DNA of 14,026 nt from Allomyces macrogynus ATCC 38327 (taxonomy: Eukaryota > Blastocladiomycota > Blastocladiomycetes > Blastocladiales > Blastocladiaceae): contig GG745329.1 of assembly GCA_000151295.1 (NCBI GenBank), forward strand, positions 143,326 through 157,351, read 5' to 3'. Shown here one piece after another: positions 8,477 to 14,026 of this stretch. The stretch's first letter is position 1, and each line of letters starts with the position of its first letter. The position numbers and the translations under genes are program-made. The notes under the pieces are model-generated. The model saw nothing but the letters and a program-made list of their open reading frames with translations. It made no database searches and was not told the origin of the DNA.

Positions 8477-8883
8477 TGGGGAGGGTGTCGAGCAGTGGAG
8501 GGTAGCGGAAGAGAGCGGTGGGAGAGAGTGGTGGAAGAGGGTGGAAACGAGCGGAGAAGGTGCGTCGAGACGAGGAGGGTCGGGTATTGTCTTACCGTGT
8601 GTGTTGGGCGTGTTCTTCGGGTAGACGCAGTGTTGCTTTGTAAATACTAGACTGCAACGGTGTCTGTATCCAGACTCGGTGCGCGCGGCGTCGGTGCAAC
8701 CTTGTGGCCGACGCCGGTGGAGGAGGTGGAGAAGCGATAGCAGGAGCGGTTTCGCGTTTCTGACGGCCGACAGGAACTTGTGTCAGACAGAAATCCGCGC
8801 CAAGCCGTACATTCGCCTATTCTGAGCCAGTTTTCCCTCAGCCATCCAAGTCTCGCCCGCCCAGTCATCGTCCACCATCTCTC
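8477..8883. other. Convergent 3' region between ThrE-like and DRC5 genes
   Basis: The two genes end tail to tail 407 bp apart. From 8475 to about 8560 the plus strand is strongly purine-rich. From 8590 to 8646 it is T/G-rich, as expected around a cleavage and polyadenylation site. I see no gene; open frames here lack motifs. Confidence 0.55.
8639..8646 (+). promoter_or_regulatory. Candidate Puf/Pumilio element in 3' UTR
   Basis: TGTAAATA lies 163 nt after the stop of the ThrE-like gene. As RNA it is exactly UGUAAAUA, the consensus read by Puf3/Pumilio proteins, which control mRNA decay and localisation. It counts only if the 3' UTR reaches this far. Confidence 0.35.
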
Positions 8884-10653
8884 TTACACAGCCGTCACGC
8901 GCTGTTGCAGCGCGGCCTGCACGGCCTGCACGACCCCCTCGGGCAAGTCGGTCATGCGCAAGTCGAGCGACTTGAGCGTCTACACACCCCATCGCAAAAC
9001 GTCAGTGCCTCGCGGATACACTCTCCACCCGACCCCACTTCCGTACCTGGCTCGCCTGCACGCTCGTCCACACGGCCTTCCCCAACGCGTCCACGACCCG
9101 GTCGCGGTCCGCGGCCTTCTCGCTCCCCTCCCCACCCGTACTCCCACCGGCCGTCCCGCCAAACGCATTACTGCTCACATCCAGTGTCTCGACCGCGTCT
9201 GCCGCGACCAACGCGGCCACTTGCTGCAGCGCCGACGCGCCCATATTGGTCGCGGCCAAATCGAGCGCCTTGAGGGTGTGGTGGTGCGTGAGCAGCGCGT
9301 AAGCGAGAATGAACGCGCCGTCGTTACCGAGCGGATTGAGCCTGAGAATCAGGACCTGGAGCGCGGTGTTGGTCGCGAGCGCCTTGGCGAGGTAGGCGGC
9401 GCCGAGGGCGCCGACGCGGTTATTCCCGAGGTCGAGGTGCGTGAGCCGCGAGTGGGGCGAGGCAAGGACGGTGGCGACCGGGGACGCGCCGGTGTCGCTG
9501 ATTTTGTTGTGGTCGAGTTCTAGGTCACGCAAACGCGTCAGCAGGCCACCAAGAGAACGAGTGGAGGGCACCGGCGCACTCAGGTAGACGAGCGCCTTGT
9601 GGTCCTTGAGCCCGTCGCACAGCGCGGCAATCTTGCTGTCGTCAATCCCGCACCGAGACAGGGTCAAGTGCGTCCATGCGCACTTGCGCAACGCGCGCGC
9701 GAGACGGACGGCGTCATTCGACGACATGCCGTACCAGTACCACTCGAATTTCATGCCCACGTCCTTGACCCTGGATGAGCCGCAGTTTGTGAGTCCGAGC
9801 GCGAGGGCCGACACAAGCTCGGAACGCGTACCCGTAATACAGCGCAACATGCTTCAACTGATCCAGTCCGGCCACAAGCAACTCCGGGTCCACATGATCC
9901 GGATGCGCGTCCGTCGCCTTGCGCTCATTTGGGTCCCCCGCCACCGCGTCCGGCAACAGCTGGTCGACGTGCAGCCGCACGACGCACGCGCTCACGGCCC
10001 GCGCGAGTGCCCCCAGCGCCAACTCCCCGCCGCGGCCCGGCACGTACGCCGCAACCGCCGCTTCCATGGTGCGTTCGCAATAGGCGGTCTTCCACTTCCC
10101 GCCGTGCCGCGCGAGATCGGCGTCCGGGAAATGCGCGGCCGTCCGGCGGCGCCAGTACCCCGGCGAATTAGTTCCGCGCTCTTCGGCGTCGTCCGGGATC
10201 AGGGAGACGATTTTCGGCAGTGGCAGGTCGACGGAGATCGACGACAGGACGCGCGCGCGGTACTTGCGCGGGAGGCCGTCAAGAATCGGGCGCGCTAGGT
10301 GGTGGAGAGGGTTACCAACGCGCTTCCTCGTGGTGAAATGAGGTAGGCCAACCTTCGAAGTTCTCGACAATCGCGCGCACGCACAAGGTCGTGAGCGGCT
10401 CGACCATGGCCAGGTTCCACTGCGAGTCCTCGGCGAGGATACGTCGCTCGCCCGGGACAGCGAGCGTGACGTGCGCCGCGCTCGAGAGCTCGCTGCGGCT
10501 CGTCGTGGCTGCGTGGCTTGGCGAAGTCGGCTTGAGGACCGACGTCGACGCCATGCTCGGGGTCGACCCGGCGGGTATGGCGCCGGTGTCGTCGGGCCCG
10601 GTGGGGACGGCGAGCGCGCCTGACCCGGAGTGCGTAAGAGGGCTGCCGGACAT
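8884..10653 (-). CDS. DRC5/TCTE1-like subunit of the nexin-dynein regulatory complex
   Basis: Five exons: 10653-10353, 10294-9832, 9770-9580, 9519-9047, 8979-8884 (1524 nt, 507 aa; the human protein is about the same size). Introns are 58, 61, 60 and 67 nt, and all junction phases agree. Residues 72-135 (AEDSQWNLAMVEPLTTL, then LPRKYRARVLSSISVDLPL) and 160-171 (LARHGGKWKTAY) match the conserved N-terminal part. HVDQLLP (209-215) and GVKDVGMKFEWYWYGM (255-270) match the middle. About seven RNase-inhibitor-type LRRs fill 285-490. DRC5 belongs to the axonemal link between outer doublets that regulates dynein and flagellar beat. The last exon restores a final LRR (TLKSLDLRMTDLPE). A 9-residue insert (about 137-145) and a Gly-rich loop (439-452) are unusual. 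Another RI-type LRR protein is possible but does not explain the N-terminal match. Confidence 0.9.
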
Positions 10654-10868
10654 GGCGGATGGGCGAGTGGTGGTGGTGGCACGGAGTCGAGTGGTGAAGT
10701 TGATGCGGCCGGTGATGTTGGGTTGACAGGGGCGTAGCGTCAGGAAGAGTGATCGTCTAGTGTCTATAGGGCGTCGCGCGGAGCGACTGCAGGGAGTCGG
10801 GCCCGCGGATTGAGGGTGGGGGAGCGAGAACGGCGAGCAGTACGAGCGAACGGCAGCTGCATTTTGGT

Positions 10869-10892
10869 CGACGATGACGACGACGACGACGG
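10869..10892. repeat. GAC/ACG trinucleotide microsatellite
   Basis: About seven near-perfect ACG units with one ATG interruption lie in the middle of the divergent promoter. Looser GACG and GGAGAC repeats continue to about 10915. Copy number is likely to vary between strains and could change promoter spacing. Confidence 0.6.
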
Positions 10893-10940
10893 CCGACGGA
10901 GACGACGGAGCCGACGTGCGGTGGGATATCACGCTTGATT

Positions 10941-10950
10941 CGCACGTGCG
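10941..10950. promoter_or_regulatory. CACGTG-centred 10-bp palindrome
   Basis: CGCACGTGCG is a perfect palindrome around an E-box, 75 bp before the ATG at 11025 and 288 bp from the DRC5 start. The same GCACGTG core occurs in two other upstream regions of the window and, as far as I can see, nowhere else in it. Confidence 0.45.
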
Positions 10951-11024
10951 CAATTCAGCAGCAAGACTGCGCTGCCTGCTGCTGCTCCGCTTGCTCCGCC
11001 TCCAACTCGACCAACCGACTGATC

Positions 11025-12123
11025 ATGACCGCCCTTCCCGCACGACACGACGACGACGGCCACGCCAGCGACCACGATGCCGTGCAGTGCAAGCAGCCGT
11101 CACGACCGCCGGTCGGCGTCGGTCGGAGAAGCAAGCAATCCGGCCCTCCACTGATCACACCAGTGCACCACCGCCTCGCCGACCTCCCGCCTGACGCCGA
11201 CGCGTCGTGGCTGTTCGACCGGCACGAGCCGCAACCCGCTTCGTCTGCCCCACGCCCCGCATCTCCACCGCCGCGCGCACCCGTGCGTGCCGAGCGCCAC
11301 GTCTATCCGCCCGCTCGGCTGTTACCCACCGCGACCAGACGTCCGCAACCACCCCCACCTGCACGCGAAAAGGCATGGCGCGCGACCCTTCCCTCGGGCC
11401 TGCGCGCGCCAACAGCGCCCTCTCGGCTCCCCACTGCTCCCCGCGCCGCGCCGCCGCCGTCGCCCGAGGACCTGTCCGGGTTCGCGACGCCGCGTCTGAA
11501 CACGACGAGCCGGTGGGCCGCGGCCACAGCGGCCGCGGCGGCACGGGCGCGTGCGAGCGTGCGTGATCGCTTCGTGCACGATCCACGCGTGCAGCATGCG
11601 GTGGCCGCGGCAGTTACGCGCAAGGCGATCAATGTGCCACGCGACATCGTGCAGTACGACCTCGGGCCAATGGAAGATGGGGATGAGGGAGAGGTGCCGG
11701 CGGTCCCGCGCGCGCCGAACGCGGCGGATACGGCGTACTTGGATGCGGCCGAAGCAGTGCGACCGCGCGCCGACATGTTGTACGTGTTGCGTCTTGGGTT
11801 CGCGAAAGTCGCAGAGGGTGGCTCACGAATTCGTTTCCGATACGACCAGCCTGCCTGCGGCGCTACGCGACCCTCCCGCGGGATTCGACGCTGGGCCGGT
11901 ACCCGCCGACGTGCCGCTGCTTGCGCTGCCGCCACTGCCGGATCCGCCGACGTGCCTGATCCCGCGCCCGACGACACCACCGCGCGGGCGCCGAGGGCGG
12001 CCACCATCCGCTCCGCCACCACCTGTACAACCGACCGACGGCCTGGCGTGGTCGGTACTGACGAGTGCGATGCGCCGCGAGCGAGCGCGGCTCGTTGCGA
12101 ACGAGGAGGACGATTTGACATGA
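11025..12123 (+). CDS. Orphan proline/arginine-rich protein, two exons
   Basis: Exons 11025-11779 and 11850-12123 (1029 nt, 342 aa) are joined over a 70-nt intron (11780-11849; GTACGT donor, CTCAC branch, CCAG acceptor, phase 2). The ATG has A at -3. I do not recognise the family. Residues 1-180 are Pro/Arg/Ala-rich and low in complexity. A less biased central part (about 185-235) contains VRDRFVHDPRVQHAV and KAINVPRDIVQYDLGPMEDG, which could be a conserved motif. A proline-rich stretch follows the intron, then a short charged helix (WSVLTSAMRRERARLVANEE) near the C terminus. There is no signal peptide or membrane segment. It is head-to-head with DRC5, so co-expression in flagellated stages is possible but unproven. 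Confidence 0.65.
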
Positions 12124-12722
12124 GCACTGTTCTCTCCACCTGTTTTCTGTCACCTCCTGCTGCCTTCCGCCAAGGCGAGCGAGAGACTCGGCCAGCTGTC
12201 GGACAAGCACACGGAGATCGTTGCGTGCCTCCCTGCCCTAGGGGCCGAGCGGGTGCAGCGTGGGAACGGCCGCTGCTCAAACAAACAGCGCGAGCACATG
12301 CGCATCTCTTTGATGGTACCGTCGCGGCCAACGTCAGCACCACGATCAGCGCGGGCGCCAGTGTAACTCGCTCGACTTGACGGCAAGTTCTCGACGTTCT
12401 CAACTGCAGTCTGTGCACCCACCGGCCTCTCTCGTCGACTTGGCGGCGGTTGGTTGTTCTCTGCGCCACGCCGCAACGCACGTGCACCGACGCCCGGTTG
12501 CAGCTGCTGTGCTTGTCTTCTTGCGCGCCGCCCCCGCCATCCGACCCCGCCGCTGCTGCACCACCTCGCCCGCCGGCCTGCTGCCGCTGCTGCCGCCGCC
12601 GCGCCGCGCAACTACCCGCATTGCCGTTTCCGACGCGCGCCGTCGCCGCTCCGCACCCTCTATCCGCTGGTTACTGCCATTGCTGCACGCCATCCAACTT
12701 GCCGCCGATCCAACCGACCACG
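12124..12722. other. Intergenic region before the SP/TP-rich gene
   Basis: No gene is supported in these 599 bp. The frame leading into the next gene is open from about 12450, but only with a TTG, so the first ATG in frame is 12723. GCACGTGC lies at 12478-12485, 238 bp upstream of that ATG. The segment 12500-12720 is rich in C and in CTGCTGC-type runs on the plus strand, consistent with promoter and 5' UTR. Confidence 0.5.
12478..12485. promoter_or_regulatory. E-box palindrome GCACGTGC
   Basis: This 8-bp palindrome contains CACGTG and lies upstream of the gene at 12723. It is the third copy of this core in a promoter region of the window. Confidence 0.35.
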
Positions 12723-14026
12723 ATGCCGCGCCCGCCCGCGCCCAACCTGCCGGCACCCCCCACGGCCGCCGCACACACGCCGCGCAAGCGCAAATGGGGC
12801 GCGCCCTCGCCGCCGCGCGACCACGACATGGCCGAGGCGACCCCACCGCGCTTACCGGCCTCGCGCGCGCCTTCGCCGGGCCACCCGTCGCCAACGCCAC
12901 GCAAGCGCCGGTTCCTCGACTTTACCGGCACCAGCGTGCCCGTGCCCGTCCCGGCCCCTTCATTCGGCGCGCCGCCGCCAGCGAAACCCGTCTGGGGCCG
13001 GTCGTCGGCGTGGGGGACGCAAGCCGCTGCCGCAACCGCGGAGCCAACGACGCCGCCGCGCGGGTCCAGTAGCAGTGCCGCTGAGGCTGCGGTGCCCATG
13101 ACTCCGCGGCGCGGCGCGGCGGGCGACGCGATGGACCTCGACTCGCCGTTCAAGCGCACGCCAGTGCGACTCGCGACCCCCGGACGGTCGTTGCTCACTG
13201 GGTCCGCAATGCTTGCTGCCGCGGGGGTGCCGATGATTGGGCCAGGCAGTCCGTGGGGGAACAGTGCGAGACGTGCGGCGCTGCTACAGGCGTCGACGAC
13301 CCCGCGGTCGGCGCTGCGGTCGGACCCGATCGAGTGCAAGCCGTCGCCGTTCTACCGACCGGAAGAGTATAAGGCGAGCCCGGACCGGATTGTGATTGTG
13401 GAGGATGGCGCGCGTACGTGCTGTTGGTTGCGATTCTCGGTCGTGGGGATTCAGCGCTGACAGGATGACTTGCGTGCGTAACAGAAACACCTCCGGCCGG
13501 GTCGCCGATTCCCGCGGGCCTGCAGACGCCGCGCCGCCCGCCGATGCTGCGCGGGTCGCCCGGGACGCTGCCCAACGGGAAGCCCGCCCCGAGACCGCCG
13601 TCGGTGCGCCGGCTGTTTGCGAATGTCGATTTACCGTCGTCGTACGTGCCTTTGGCTCCTTTTCTCGCCCCTCGCTCTGAAACTCACTCTTGGTACCATC
13701 GCAGCGACCCGCCCGAAGAGTCCGCCTCGCGCGCCGGCCCACTGTCGTCCTCCCCGACCCGTGCGCCCGCTGCGGGCAGCCTCAAACCGGCCATCCGCTC
13801 GTCGCCCAGCAAGCCCAAGACCGTCACGTTCCGGTCAGCGCTGCACCTCGAGCTCCCGCCCGCCCCTGCCCCTGTCCCCGCCAAATCGCCTGACCAGCGC
13901 ATCACTCGGTCCGCGTCCCGCCGCGCAGCCGCGCTGCTACCCCTCGACCCTCGAAAAACGTCGCGCGGGAAACTCTTCAGCTCGTCGCTCTTCACGCGCT
14001 GCAACCCGCCGCGCGTCACCGTCATG
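12723..14026 (+). CDS. SP/TP-rich, probably nuclear protein with PP1-docking motif (3' partial)
   Basis: Three exons so far: 12723-13413, 13485-13641, 13705-14026 (390 aa, still open at the window edge). Introns are 71 nt (13414-13484) and 63 nt (13642-13704), both with GTACGT donors and CTGAC/CTCAC branch sites. The family is not recognised. Two TPRKRK/TPRKRR motifs (19-24, 58-63) look like nuclear localisation signals overlapping CDK sites. I count 13 full S/T-P-x-K/R sites: 19, 29, 40, 58, 110, 127, 141, 146, 152, 219, 245, 299, 316. KTVTF at 321-325 fits the RVxF docking motif of protein phosphatase 1. FYRPEEYKASPDRIVIVED (210-228) is the least repetitive part. Almost all else looks disordered. 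A kinase-and-phosphatase-controlled nuclear or chromosome protein is an inference from motifs only. Confidence 0.72.

Larger units (their letters stand above)
10654..11024. promoter_or_regulatory. Divergent promoter, DRC5 and orphan gene
   Basis: This 371-bp region lies between two head-to-head starts. It contains a perfect 10-bp palindrome CGCACGTGCG (10941-10950), a GAC microsatellite and short CTG runs (10976-10990). I looked for an RFX X-box (GTTGCC-type inverted repeat), common at flagellar genes in animals, and saw none. Confidence 0.55.

Noticed and set aside
11780..12380. Continuation of the orphan gene in its first frame to 12380
   Set aside because: Beyond 11779 the frame loses its character, whereas a GTACGT...CCAG intron joins smoothly to a second frame ending at 12123.
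12450..12722. Upstream extension of the SP/TP-rich protein
   Set aside because: It opens with TTG, not ATG, and reads as Cys/Pro/Arg low-complexity sequence typical of translated UTR.

Overview
This window is GC-rich nuclear DNA from a eukaryote, almost certainly a zoosporic (flagellated) fungus. Coding sequence is cut by short GT-AG introns (58-74 nt). Endocytic Pan1 and the Prm10/ThrE membrane family are typical of fungi. A complete five-exon gene for DRC5/TCTE1, part of the axonemal nexin-dynein regulatory complex, means the organism builds a motile flagellum. With this GC level, Blastocladiomycota or a GC-rich chytrid is the best guess; the phylum is inference.

Layout, left to right. 1-149 is AT-rich (about 40% GC by my count) and unlike the rest. 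150-3204 (-) is a Pan1-like double-EH-domain endocytic protein whose 3' end runs into that AT-rich DNA. 3205-4376 has no gene I can defend. 4377-5645 (-) is a J-domain co-chaperone. 5646-6257 is a divergent promoter with phased repeats. 6258-8476 (+) is a ThrE/Prm10-type multi-pass membrane protein. 8477-8883 is the convergent 3' region. 8884-10653 (-) is DRC5. 10654-11024 is a second divergent promoter. 11025-12123 (+) is an orphan proline/arginine-rich protein. 12124-12722 is intergenic. 12723-14026 (+) is a nuclear-looking protein full of CDK-type sites, cut by the right edge.

The gene models were rebuilt by joining frames at GT...AG junctions. Each complete model has a coding length divisible by three, and the joins restore family motifs (EH1 of Pan1, the HPD motif of the J domain, LRRs of DRC5). 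The 11 introns share a tight grammar: 9 start with GTAC and 10 contain CTCAC or CTGAC as a probable branch site.

The genes are not one pathway: endocytosis, chaperone, transport, flagellum and probably cell-cycle functions sit side by side. The parts most worth following are the phased promoter array at 6053-6114, the CACGTG palindromes found only in three promoter regions, three stop-free in-frame introns (one inside the J domain), the multi-site CDK/PP1-type protein, and the orphan that shares a promoter region with DRC5. I saw no prokaryotic-style operon, CRISPR array, rRNA or tRNA gene, or recognisable transposase.
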